A stretch of DNA of 64,000 bases from Levilactobacillus brevis ATCC 14869 = DSM 20054 (GTDB lineage: Bacteria > Bacillota > Bacilli > Lactobacillales > Lactobacillaceae). The stretch is from NCBI RefSeq assembly GCF_001433855.1, contig NZ_AZCP01000002.1:186001-250000 (forward strand), written 5' to 3'. Positions 37,939 through 46,813 of the stretch are shown here, piece after piece (positions within the stretch are counted from its first letter, which is position 1; every line of letters starts with the position of its first letter). The position numbers and the translations under genes are program-made. A model generated the notes under the pieces. That model was not told the origin of the DNA, ran no database searches, and worked only from the letters and a program-made list of their open reading frames with translations.

Positions 37939-39792
37939 ATGGATCAACTTTCCTTATTAATCATTTTAGCCGCTGCACTGATTACCCCGCTCACTATGGC
38001 TTGGTTTCGGTTAACTGCCTTACCAACTGCCGTCGTGGAAATTCTCGTGGGTATCTTGCTCGGCCCAAGTGTCTTCAATCTCGTACAATCTAATAGTACG
38101 TTGACACTGTTGTCCAATACTGGGGTCATTTTCCTGCTATTTCTTAGCGGGATGGAAATTGATTTCAGTCTGTTCAATCGACGCAAACAGCCACAGACGC
38201 CACTAGCCGCTAAAGTTGCCGGCAGCGCGCCCCGCTATTCACCCGTCTTCTTAGCCATTAGTGCCTACGTTGGTGTAGTTGTCAGCTCACTCTTCTTGGG
38301 ATTTTTATGTCAGTGGACCGGTCTATTCAAGGACCCATGGCTAGCAGCCATTATCTTCATGACCATTTCCTTAGGGATTGTCATCGCAACACTAAAAGAA
38401 AAGGAATTGCTTAGCAAACCATTTGGTCAAACTATTCTATTGATTGCTGCGCTCGGCGAAATTGTCCCACTCTTTGCGCTCACACTATATGCCTCAGTCT
38501 TTGGCAACAACAGTCAGTCCTTATGGCTGTTACTACTAGTTTTCTTTGCCGCAGCTCTACTCTTCTTACGATTTAAGCCCTTCTTTAATTTCTACGAACG
38601 GATTAATAAGTCCACGACCCAGCTGGATATTCGCTTGGCCTTCTTCTTAATCTTTAGTCTCGTGATTGTGGCGGAATCGGTTGGAGCAGAAGGTATTCTG
38701 GGCGCCTTTGTGGCCGGTATCGTTATGAAACTTCTTCAACCACATGAAGACACTCGCGTTCGTCTTGATGCCATCGGGTATGGCTTCTTCATCCCCATTT
38801 TCTTTATGATGAGTGGCATCAATCTCAATTTGCGCACGCTATTAGCCGATCCAGCAACCCTATTGCTAATCCCCGCCTTTTTTGCCGCTTACTTATTCTC
38901 TAAAGCCATTATTTATGGTATCTTACGTCTCCGTTTCAAACGGGGTAACGCCTTTGCTGGTACTGCTATCTCCGCAGCCACCATTACGATGGTCTTAGCC
39001 GTCCTACAAGTTGCGAAAACCATGAAGGTGGTTACGTCCCAACAATCCGGCGCCTTCCTATTAGCGGCCATTCTAACGTGTGTCTTGGGGCCCTTGTTGT
39101 TTAACACGAGCTACTCGGCCGAAGCCGAGGACCTTAAGAAGACCACCGTGCATTTTATTGGGACTAATCTGCTGACCGTTCCCGTTGCCCAACAATTAGC
39201 TGGCTGGTATGACATTTCAATGTATACCGACAAGGCCGATAACTATAAAACATACAATTCAGAAGTTAATGTTCACTTACTGGACACTTTAGAAACGACT
39301 TACGTGCGGGAACAAGGCGTGTTCGATGCGGATACCGTGGTTCTCGGTCATTTTAACGCGACTAAAAACTATGAACTCGCTAAGGCTGCTAAAGCATACG
39401 GGGTTAGCCGGGTAATCGTCCGGTTCGAAGACCGCAACGTATTAGACGAACGAGAAGACGAGCTCACCAGTCTTGGTATTGAGGTCTACGACACGCCTAA
39501 CGTCAATATTGCTATGCTCCGCAGCCTAATTGAGGCGCCCACGACGCTACGTCTACTCACCTCATCAACGACTGCCGTCTATGAAGTTGCCCTCAAAAAC
39601 CGGCGATACACAGACCAAGAAATTCGTAGTCTCCCCTTCGTGGGCGATATTACCATCAGTCAGGTTTTCCGTGATGGTCAGTTCATTCGGCCCACAGGTA
39701 CGACACTCTTAAAATTTAACGACCGGTTGATCTTTACCAGCAGTCCCGACACCGCTCGTGAAATTCGGCGCGAACTAGGCATTCTCAATTAG
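37939..39792 (+). CDS. CPA2-family monovalent cation:H+ antiporter with RCK domain
   Basis: This 617-residue protein has about 12 membrane segments in its first ~390 residues. Motifs include AVVEILVGILLGPSVFNLV, FLLFLSGMEIDFSLF and AEGILGAFVAGIVMKLL, as in KefB/GerN-type exchangers. The cytosolic tail holds a nucleotide-binding RCK_N domain (about 400-510, VHFIGTNLLTVPVAQQLAG) and an RCK_C/TrkA_C domain (about 535-617). It should exchange Na+ or K+ for protons under ligand control. GGGGGTG before the ATG at 37939 rules out the longer frame. The ion is not readable from sequence. Confidence 0.9.
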   Translation: MDQLSLLIILAAALITPLTMAWFRLTALPTAVVEILVGILLGPSVFNLVQSNSTLTLLSNTGVIFLLFLSGMEIDFSLFNRRKQPQTPLAAKVAGSAPRYSPVFLAISAYVGVVVSSLFLGFLCQWTGLFKDPWLAAIIFMTISLGIVIATLKEKELLSKPFGQTILLIAALGEIVPLFALTLYASVFGNNSQSLWLLLLVFFAAALLFLRFKPFFNFYERINKSTTQLDIRLAFFLIFSLVIVAESVGAEGILGAFVAGIVMKLLQPHEDTRVRLDAIGYGFFIPIFFMMSGINLNLRTLLADPATLLLIPAFFAAYLFSKAIIYGILRLRFKRGNAFAGTAISAATITMVLAVLQVAKTMKVVTSQQSGAFLLAAILTCVLGPLLFNTSYSAEAEDLKKTTVHFIGTNLLTVPVAQQLAGWYDISMYTDKADNYKTYNSEVNVHLLDTLETTYVREQGVFDADTVVLGHFNATKNYELAKAAKAYGVSRVIVRFEDRNVLDEREDELTSLGIEVYDTPNVNIAMLRSLIEAPTTLRLLTSSTTAVYEVALKNRRYTDQEIRSLPFVGDITISQVFRDGQFIRPTGTTLLKFNDRLIFTSSPDTAREIRRELGILN

Positions 39793-39837
39793 AACTGTTA
39801 AACTAATAGCAGTCAATGCTAAAGGAGAGAGTAAGAG

Positions 39838-40488
39838 ATGGCAGTTGAACTTTATTTGGTGCGGCACGGCCAAACCTATTTAAACAAGTACCACCGGATT
39901 CAAGGATGGTCCGACTCACCACTGACGGACAAGGGAATCGCAGATGCCAAGCGCGCCGGTCAACGACTGGCACAAGTGACATTTGCGGCCGCCTATGCGA
40001 GTGACACCACCCGGGCACAGAATACGGCTAAGCGGATTCTAGCCGCTAATGCGCAGCCCGTCACACTGACGACGGAACCTGCCTTCCGTGAAGAAAACTT
40101 TGGTTACTTTGAAGGCCTAGATACAGGTCTCACGTGGCACACCTTGGGAACACCACTAGGGTTAGATTCCTTTGATGCCATGATTGCCAACCTCACCATC
40201 GAAAAAACTAAGGACATGTTCCACGCTCAAGATCCCTTCGGTGACGCTGAAGACAATGCGCGTTTCTGGGATCGGGTACAGCCTGGCTTAGATCACGCCA
40301 TTGCAGCAGCGAACGATGGTGATCGTTTATTGATTGCCACTCACAGCACAACGATTCGTAGTATTGTTTCAAAATACTCGGACATTGATGTTTCCGTACC
40401 CGTCGATAATGGCAGTATCACCAAGCTATCAGTCAATGATGGTCATTACCACGTTGACTACTATAACAACACTGATGGTAAAATTTAA
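39838..40488 (+). CDS. Histidine phosphatase (phosphoglycerate mutase-like)
   Basis: This 216-residue protein has the family signature LVRHGQTYLNKYHRIQGWSDSPLT with the phosphorylated His. The second arm is TEPAFREENFGYFEGLD, and ATHSTTIRSIV carries the second catalytic His. It belongs to the co-factor-dependent mutase/phosphatase superfamily, most members of which in lactobacilli act as broad phosphatases. It lies 45 bases after the CPA2 gene and is probably co-transcribed. AAAGGAGAGAG precedes the ATG. A true glycolytic mutase is less likely given the length and sequence. Confidence 0.88.
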   Translation: MAVELYLVRHGQTYLNKYHRIQGWSDSPLTDKGIADAKRAGQRLAQVTFAAAYASDTTRAQNTAKRILAANAQPVTLTTEPAFREENFGYFEGLDTGLTWHTLGTPLGLDSFDAMIANLTIEKTKDMFHAQDPFGDAEDNARFWDRVQPGLDHAIAAANDGDRLLIATHSTTIRSIVSKYSDIDVSVPVDNGSITKLSVNDGHYHVDYYNNTDGKI

Positions 40489-40538
40489 TTCTAGCCGCCA
40501 CTAACCGCCTAATTCTTGACGGTTGGTTGTGAGCAAAT

Positions 40539-40576
40539 AAAAACAGTCATTGCCCAATCGGACGATGACTGTTTTT
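40539..40576. terminator. Bidirectional terminator
   Basis: AAAACAGTCAT pairs with ATGACTGTTTT, with T or A runs on both sides, between the convergent phosphatase and oppF genes. Confidence 0.85.
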
Positions 40577-40579
40577 GGT

Positions 40580-41539
40580 TTACTTCTTAATCAATGACGC
40601 CTCATGAGCTCGCTGCGTGTACATATCAATTTCATCATCAGCTGCTCGTACCCAGTGACGCGGTGAAATTTCAACCAAATGACGTTCTTTACCATCATTT
40701 TCGCCGCTACCATCATAGGCAATCTCTTGCCGGGTACGTTCAAACTCAGGATCAGGAACCGGCACGGCCGATAATAAACTCTTCGTGTAATCATGTAACG
40801 GGTGGGCATAGATTTCATCAGAATCAGAGATCTCTAACATCCGCCCGTAATGCATGACCCCAATTCGATCGGAGATGTACTTCACCATCGACAAGTCATG
40901 GGCAATGAACAGGTACGTTAAGCCCTGTTCACGTTGGAGCTTCTTCATCAAGTTAACCACTTGGGCTTGAATTGACACATCCAACGCAGAAATTGGCTCA
41001 TCAGCAATGACAAACTTAGGGTCCACGGCTAATGCTCGGGCAATCCCGATCCGTTGCCGCTGACCACCAGAGAATTCGTGCGGATAACGGCTAGAATGGT
41101 CCTTGTTCAACCCCACGGTCTCTAATAGGTCTTCGACTTTTTTCGTCCGCTCAGCATCGTCTTTCGCCAAATGATTGATGTCAATCCCTTCAGCCACGAT
41201 GTCTTTAACCTTCATCCGTGGATTCAGTGACGCGTAAGGGTCTTGGAAAATCATCTGCATATCCTGACGAAATTCACGTTGATCAGCTTTACTGGTAAAA
41301 CTATCCACGTTCTTACCGTCAAACAAGATTTCTCCAGAGGTGGGCTCATACAAGTGAATAATGGCCCGCCCGGTCGTTGTTTTCCCTGAACCGGATTCAC
41401 CAACTAAGCCAAAGGTTTCACCTTTATAGATGTCAAAGGAAATATCATCCACGGCCCGAACTTCATCAGCCTTACCCACATTGAAGTATTGTTTGAGGTG
41501 TTTAACCTCGAGGATTTTTTCGGCATTTTCGTAATCCAT
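40580..41539 (-). CDS. oppF: Oligopeptide ABC transporter ATPase
   Basis: This 319-residue ATPase powers the Opp importer. It has Walker A GLVGESGSGKTTTGR, the signature FSGGQRQRIGIARAL, Walker B KFVIADEPISALDVS and the switch His in IAHDLSMV. The C-terminal part matches the oligopeptide/dipeptide transporter tail that binds iron-sulphur or stabilises the dimer in relatives. It is the last gene of the opp operon, overlapping the oppD stop by one base (TAATG). Confidence 0.96.
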   Translation of the reverse strand: MDYENAEKILEVKHLKQYFNVGKADEVRAVDDISFDIYKGETFGLVGESGSGKTTTGRAIIHLYEPTSGEILFDGKNVDSFTSKADQREFRQDMQMIFQDPYASLNPRMKVKDIVAEGIDINHLAKDDAERTKKVEDLLETVGLNKDHSSRYPHEFSGGQRQRIGIARALAVDPKFVIADEPISALDVSIQAQVVNLMKKLQREQGLTYLFIAHDLSMVKYISDRIGVMHYGRMLEISDSDEIYAHPLHDYTKSLLSAVPVPDPEFERTRQEIAYDGSGENDGKERHLVEISPRHWVRAADDEIDMYTQRAHEASLIKK

Positions 41540-42639
41540 TATTGCTGTTCCTCCTCTTCTTCAACTGGACCGGCAGTCCGTTGCTTGGCTAACAGTTCCT
41601 GATTCATTTCAGCATATTGCTGTTGCCGCGCCACGATTTGTGCTGGTGGCGTAACCTTAGGGGCATCCGGATGCAGCAGCCAGGTTGCTGCATAATGCGT
41701 ATCAGAAACCTTAAAGAACGGTGGTTCCTGTTGCGTATCAATCTTTAGTGCATAGGCATTCCGGGCAGCAAAGGCGTCCCCAGTTGGTGGATCCAATAAA
41801 TCTGGTGGCGTACCGGGAATCGATGGTAATTCATCACCACCGGTATCCAAGGTTGGCATTGAGCTAAGCAACCCCCACGTATAAGGGTGCTTTGGATTAT
41901 AGAAGATTTCATCAACCGTGCCGTATTCAACGATTTTACCCGCGTACATCACGGCAACTCGATCAGCCATACCAGCCACCACACCCAAATCATGGGTGAT
42001 AAAGATAATTGAGGTTGAAATCTTATCTTGCAATTCCTTCATCAAATTCAGAATTTGGGCTTGAATGGTCACGTCCAACGCCGTGGTTGGTTCATCAGCA
42101 ATTAAAACGTCTGGATAGTTAATCAGCGCAATCGCAATCACAATCCGTTGCCGCATCCCACCAGAAAATTGGTGAGGGTAGTCGTTAATCCGATTTTCAG
42201 CGTCGGTAATCCCGACTAATTTCATCATTTCCAAAGCTTGCGCCCAAGCCTTGTCTTTCTTCATCCCCTTGTGCACCATGAGGGGTTCAGCAATTTGCCG
42301 ACCAATCTTCATCGTTGGGTCAAGGGAGGTCATTGGGTCTTGGAAGATTTCAGCGATATCTTGGCCCCGAATGGCTTCCATATCTTTATCGCTCTTCTTT
42401 AGAAGATCCTCGCCCTTGTACATAATCGAACCACTGGCAATATCGGCGTTGCGGGCATTTAGGCCCATGATGGTCCGCGTCGTAACGGACTTACCGGAAC
42501 CAGATTCCCCAACAATTGCCAAGGTTTCGCCTTTTCGCAAATCAAAGCTAACGTTTCTGATGGCCTTCACGTCACCAGCATAGGTTTTGAAGTTAACTTG
42601 GAGATTGCGTACTTCTAACACATTATTTTCATTTTCCAT
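41539..42639 (-). CDS. oppD: Oligopeptide ABC transporter ATPase
   Basis: This 366-residue ATPase is the partner of OppF. It has Walker A AIVGESGSGKSVTTR, the signature FSGGMRQRIVIAIAL, Walker B DVLIADEPTTALDVT and ITHDLGVVAG. The C-terminal oligopeptide-specific segment (GLLSSMPTLD through LPSIPGTPPDLLDPP) is complete. A Glu-rich tail (EEEEEQQ) ends the protein. It sits 13 bases after oppC. Confidence 0.96.
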   Translation of the reverse strand: MENENNVLEVRNLQVNFKTYAGDVKAIRNVSFDLRKGETLAIVGESGSGKSVTTRTIMGLNARNADIASGSIMYKGEDLLKKSDKDMEAIRGQDIAEIFQDPMTSLDPTMKIGRQIAEPLMVHKGMKKDKAWAQALEMMKLVGITDAENRINDYPHQFSGGMRQRIVIAIALINYPDVLIADEPTTALDVTIQAQILNLMKELQDKISTSIIFITHDLGVVAGMADRVAVMYAGKIVEYGTVDEIFYNPKHPYTWGLLSSMPTLDTGGDELPSIPGTPPDLLDPPTGDAFAARNAYALKIDTQQEPPFFKVSDTHYAATWLLHPDAPKVTPPAQIVARQQQYAEMNQELLAKQRTAGPVEEEEEQQ

Positions 42640-42652
42640 ACTGTCCGGTCAC

Positions 42653-43678
42653 CTACTCTTTCGTCCGCGGATCAAAGGCATCCCGCAAGCCATCACCCAA
42701 AAGGTTAAAGGCTAACATGATGATACATAGGACCAGTGCTGGCCACCACATCTGGTATGGCAGGAACTGGAAGTTCTTTTGCCCATCATTTAGCAATGTC
42801 CCCAAAGAAGCTTGTGGTGAAGAAATCCCGATCCCAATATAGGACAAGGTTGCTTCAAAGAAGATGGCGTTGGGAATTGTGAACATCGTATTGATGATAA
42901 TGACACTGGATAAGTTAGGTAACAAATGCTTGAAGGCAATCTTCAACGGACTCTCACCCAGTGTTTTCGCAGCTAGAATAAATTCTTGCTCCTTTAATTC
43001 CAACGTCTGCGCTCGAACCAGCCGGGCCATATTGGTCCATGAGGTTAACGCAATCGCAATAATAATTGAGGTCATCCCGGGTTTCAGAATCAAAATCAAC
43101 AGCACGATCACAACCAAGTTTGGAATTGACAGGATAATTTCGATGACCCGTTGCATGAAGGTATCAATACGGCCACCTTTCCACCCCGAGAACATCCCAT
43201 AAGTTACCCCGATCGTTAAATCAAATAGCGTGGCAACCAAAGCAATAATCAAGGAGATCCGTGTTCCGTAAAGGACCCGTGAGAACAAGTCCCGACCTAA
43301 ATAGTCAGTTCCCATGATGTAGGCCTTACCAGAAGCCCCGGCTTGTTGATAAGCATCAATTCGTTGGCCCGCTTGAACCAGCGTTCCATTGAATCCGTTA
43401 ATCCCCACACCGGGAATCTTTGACGGTAAGTTCGCATACGATGGGTGCACCGCATTGGGATCATGAGGTGACACGAAGAGTGAACCAAAGGCCATGATGA
43501 AAATAATCGCCAAGATAATCAGGGACACCCAAGCCCCTTTATTTTTCTTTAACCGCCGCCAAGCATCTTGGGTAAACGTTAAGGATGGCGCGGCAATCTT
43601 TTCACTGTCAAGCGATGCCCGGTCATCGGCCGTCATCGGCTTAAAGCTATCTTCAGGGAGTTTTACTGTATCTGCCAT
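42653..43678 (-). CDS. oppC: Oligopeptide ABC transporter permease
   Basis: This 341-residue inner membrane permease has a cytosolic N-terminus of about 45 residues. One segment (WVSLIILAIIFIMAFGSLF), an extracellular loop and five further segments follow. The EAA motif facing the ATPase is visible near VRAQTLELKEQEFILAAKTLGESPLKI. It forms the membrane channel with OppB. It is placed between oppB (11-base gap) and oppD. Confidence 0.95.
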   Translation of the reverse strand: MADTVKLPEDSFKPMTADDRASLDSEKIAAPSLTFTQDAWRRLKKNKGAWVSLIILAIIFIMAFGSLFVSPHDPNAVHPSYANLPSKIPGVGINGFNGTLVQAGQRIDAYQQAGASGKAYIMGTDYLGRDLFSRVLYGTRISLIIALVATLFDLTIGVTYGMFSGWKGGRIDTFMQRVIEIILSIPNLVVIVLLILILKPGMTSIIIAIALTSWTNMARLVRAQTLELKEQEFILAAKTLGESPLKIAFKHLLPNLSSVIIINTMFTIPNAIFFEATLSYIGIGISSPQASLGTLLNDGQKNFQFLPYQMWWPALVLCIIMLAFNLLGDGLRDAFDPRTKE

Positions 43679-43689
43679 TTATTTACCTC

Positions 43690-44619
43690 CTAGTTAGCCT
43701 TTCCTGTGAGCCGAATCCGTGGATCAACAACACCGTATAAGATGTCAGTGAACAACAGAACCACACACAACATGAATGAGTACACGATGGTCAAGCCCAT
43801 AATCGTTGGGTAATCATTGGTCAAGACGGACTTAACAAATTGTTCCCCAATACCAGGAATGGAGAAGATGTTTTCCACCACCATCGACCCAGTCATAATG
43901 TTCACGGCTAATGGACCCACAATCGTAATCAACGGAATCAAACTGTTCCGCAGCGCATGGTGGTAAATAACCCCCGTACGACTTAATCCCTTGGCCTTAG
44001 CTAGCTCAATATAATCCGAACTCAGCACATCGACCATTTCGGTTCGCACAAACCGAGCGGACTCGGCTAATGGTGTTGCGGCCAGCGCTAAGGTTGGTAG
44101 CACCGTATAACTAAAACCACCCCATTCAGCAATTGGGAACCAGCCCAGCTTCAGTCCTAAGTAATACTGAAGTAACACCGCTAAAACGAAAGACGGGATT
44201 GAAATTCCCAGAATCGAAACGATCGTTGAGGTCGTATCAACCCAAGAGTTTTGTCGCATCGCACCAAAGGCACCGATGATAACACCTACGAGCACGCCAA
44301 GGATGATGGCTTGCAGCCCAATCTGCAAGGATTGTGCAATACGACTTGAAATCAAGTAGGAAACGGGTTGATCACTAAACTGGAACGAGGTCCCAAAGTT
44401 TCCTTTAACCGCCCCAGCAATGTACAACAGGTACTGTTGCCATACAGGCTTATCCAAACCATATTGCTGATAAATCAACGCAATTTGGCTCTTGGATAGC
44501 TTAGCTTGGTTGGTCAGTGGCGTCCCAGGTAATAACTTCATTAGGAAGAACGTCACGGTAATCACAATGAATAAAGTCAGGATCAGGTAGAAGATCCGCT
44601 TTGCTAGGTACTTTGCCAT
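43690..44619 (-). CDS. oppB: Oligopeptide ABC transporter permease
   Basis: This 309-residue permease has six predicted segments. It begins MAKYLAKRIFYLILTLFIVI and carries the EAA-type motif in ELAKAKGLSRTGVIYHHALRN. GAGAGG stands 7 bases before the ATG at 44619, which is therefore preferred to the TTG five codons earlier. It follows the broken oppA copy with a 196-base gap that contains weak hairpins (GTAAGGA/TCCTTAC at 44729-44756), which could let the binding protein be made in excess. Confidence 0.95.
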   Translation of the reverse strand: MAKYLAKRIFYLILTLFIVITVTFFLMKLLPGTPLTNQAKLSKSQIALIYQQYGLDKPVWQQYLLYIAGAVKGNFGTSFQFSDQPVSYLISSRIAQSLQIGLQAIILGVLVGVIIGAFGAMRQNSWVDTTSTIVSILGISIPSFVLAVLLQYYLGLKLGWFPIAEWGGFSYTVLPTLALAATPLAESARFVRTEMVDVLSSDYIELAKAKGLSRTGVIYHHALRNSLIPLITIVGPLAVNIMTGSMVVENIFSIPGIGEQFVKSVLTNDYPTIMGLTIVYSFMLCVVLLFTDILYGVVDPRIRLTGKAN

Positions 44620-44815
44620 TTGTTTACCTCTCAATCAGTAGACTTATTCGTTACCGTTAAGTTACGAAACTTAACAAGAACTCCACGAAAACAACAAGAT
44701 GATAAAAAGCCTGCAATAACATCGAAAAGTAAGGACCAGCTCCCGTTAATCCTTACTCCCCGGTAAGACTTATTTAGTCGGTCACCCGACGAAAACAATT
44801 ACTTAAGTGATGAGC

Positions 44816-46441
44816 TTACTTGGAAATATATGCTGTACTGAAGTCCCAGTTAGCGCCAGTTGGGAAGTAAGTCAATCCCTTGACGTTTGACTTAACCAAT
44901 TGTGCTTTCCCTTGTTGGTAAATTGGGATAATTCCTTGGTCATTCAGGATCGTCTTTTGTGCGTTAACCATGTCACTCCAACGAGCGGCCGTGTTGTTGG
45001 CATCCTTACCAGTTGCGGCTGCGATATACTTATCGTATGCCTTAGATGACTAACGACCATTGTTGTACGAATTACCAGAAGTGAACAGTGACAAGAAGGA
45101 AATTGGATCTGGGAAGTCAGCACCCCAAGCAGAGACCACAGCATCGAAGTCACCACTTTGAGAACGAGCTAACCGGGTCTTAAATGGTAAGTTACTGTTT
45201 GTCACCTTCAAGCCAGGCAACTTAGCCCATTGACTTTGAACGAATTCAGTAATGTTTTTACCAGCTGGTGTATCATCAGCCATTAAGGTTAATGAGTAGC
45301 TTGAACGGCCCGTTTCCTTTAAGGCTTCCTTCCATAGCTTCTTAGCCTTCGTTAAGTCTTGGCTTGTCGCTGATGGAACCGCAGCATCCGTGTTGAAGTC
45401 CTTACCCTTGTAAGAAGCTAAACCAGTTGAAACTAGACCTTTAGCAGTGGTTGAACCATCTTGTAAAACCTTGTTAACAAATTGGTTCCGGTTAACTGCC
45501 AATGATAAGGCTTGACGAGCCTTCTTGTTCTTCATCATTGAATCTTTCTTTTCGTTCAATTCAATGTAGAAGGTTGAAGCGCTCTTCCGTTCAACATATT
45601 GCTTACTGTTTTTGTAGTTCTTAGGTTGTTGCCCACTCAAGTAAGTCGCATCCAACTTACCGCTCTGGTATTGACTCAAAGCCGTTTGCGGATCTTTCAT
45701 CGTCTTGAAGTTAATCTTCTTTAGTTTAACATTCTTGGCGTTCCAGTAGCTAGAGTTTTTGCTCATGCTCCAATTATCAGACGTCCCGGTCCAGTACGTT
45801 AACTTAAATGGTCCGTTATAGACGTTATCTTGAGCATTAGTGGCATACTTCTTGCCGTACTTTTGAACCACTGACTTGTTTTGTGGGAAGAACATTGGAC
45901 TAGCAGCCAATGAAGGGAAGTAACTAGTGGCCTTGGTTAAGGTGACGACCACCTTATAGTTGCCCTCTGCCTTAATCCCTAATGTCGAAACAGCCTTCTT
46001 CTTATTGATGATGGCATTAGCGTTCTTCACTGGCGCATACATGTAAGCGTATTGTGAAGCAGTCTTGGGATTAACTGTCCGTTGCCAGGCATAAACGAAA
46101 TCTTTAGCTGTAACTTGGTCCCCGTTACTCCACTTAGACTTCCGTAAATTGAAGGTGTAAGTTTTCCCATCCTTGGAAACCTTGTAGCTCTTGGCAACCC
46201 CAGGATACGTCTTACTGTTCTTGCCAATTCGTAAGAGACCTTCACCAGTGTTGTTAATGGTTTCCCCGGAAACGACATCGGTGGCGGTGGAAGCATCCAT
46301 CGACGGTAATGCTGAACTTTCCATCCAGTTTAACGTCTGCTTGCTGGCGGTGCTAGAACTGCTGTTTGATCCACACGCTGCCAGTAGCACAGCGGCGAAA
46401 GTTGCAACTGTTCCCAGTTTAACTGCCGAATTGATTTTCAT
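44816..46441 (-). pseudogene. oppA: Oligopeptide-binding lipoprotein OppA, interrupted by an amber codon
   Basis: The gene begins with a lipoprotein signal (AVLLAACGSN, lipid-anchored Cys) and runs as a normal SBP family 5 protein to SGNSYNNGR, where TAG stands at 45050-45052. The same frame then continues without change as SSKAYDKYIAAATG to a TAA at 44816. The intact neighbour reads NNGKWSNKQYDQ here, so the codon was Trp (TGG) changed to TAG by one transition. The first part would give a 463-residue product lacking about 77 C-terminal residues. It is either a recent loss of function or a sequencing error. It is the first gene before oppBCDF. Confidence 0.85.
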
Positions 46442-46505
46442 TATAATTCCAACCCCTCTTAGTTGTGTGTGAAATAAATTGACAACCTCAAATTTGATGT
46501 TTCCA

Positions 46506-46534
46506 ATTGTATATTAGAAAACAATTAAAATCAA
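46506..46534 (-). promoter_or_regulatory. Promoter of the interrupted oppA and oppBCDF
   Basis: TTGATT (46529-46534) and TACAAT (46506-46511) on the minus strand are 17 bases apart. The spacing and -35 box are the same as in the promoter of the intact oppA copy. The rest of 46535-46724 is AT-rich with no other signal. Confidence 0.65.
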
Positions 46535-46724
46535 TGGTAAAAGCTAATTTTATTTAAAAAAGTTTCAATAATCCTTATATATCAAGGAATTAAAATGAAA
46601 AATTAAAATTCGATGTCACATTTTTCTGAGGATAAACATGCTTTTTTTGTATACCATATACAGAAAAATGGCGAACATTCACCTTATCCACTCATTTTCT
46701 ATTCAGACAGACATCGTCATTAAT

Positions 46725-46759
46725 AAAAAGATCCGAGACGCCTTGTCTCGAATCTTTTT
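46725..46759 (-). terminator. Terminator after the intact oppA
   Basis: AAAAAGAT and CGAGAC pair with GTCTCG and ATCTTTTT, with T or A runs on both sides, about 55 bases past the stop. It makes the intact oppA a single-gene transcript. Confidence 0.85.
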
Positions 46760-46813
46760 ATCAGCGCTTCGTTGAACGTGCCCACACGTTTGTTACCCAT
46801 CAACGAACACAAT

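Noticed and set aside
46620-46634. CodY-box-like sequence before the interrupted oppA
   Set aside because: There are four mismatches in 15 bases in an AT-rich region, and CodY is often missing in this family of bacteria.
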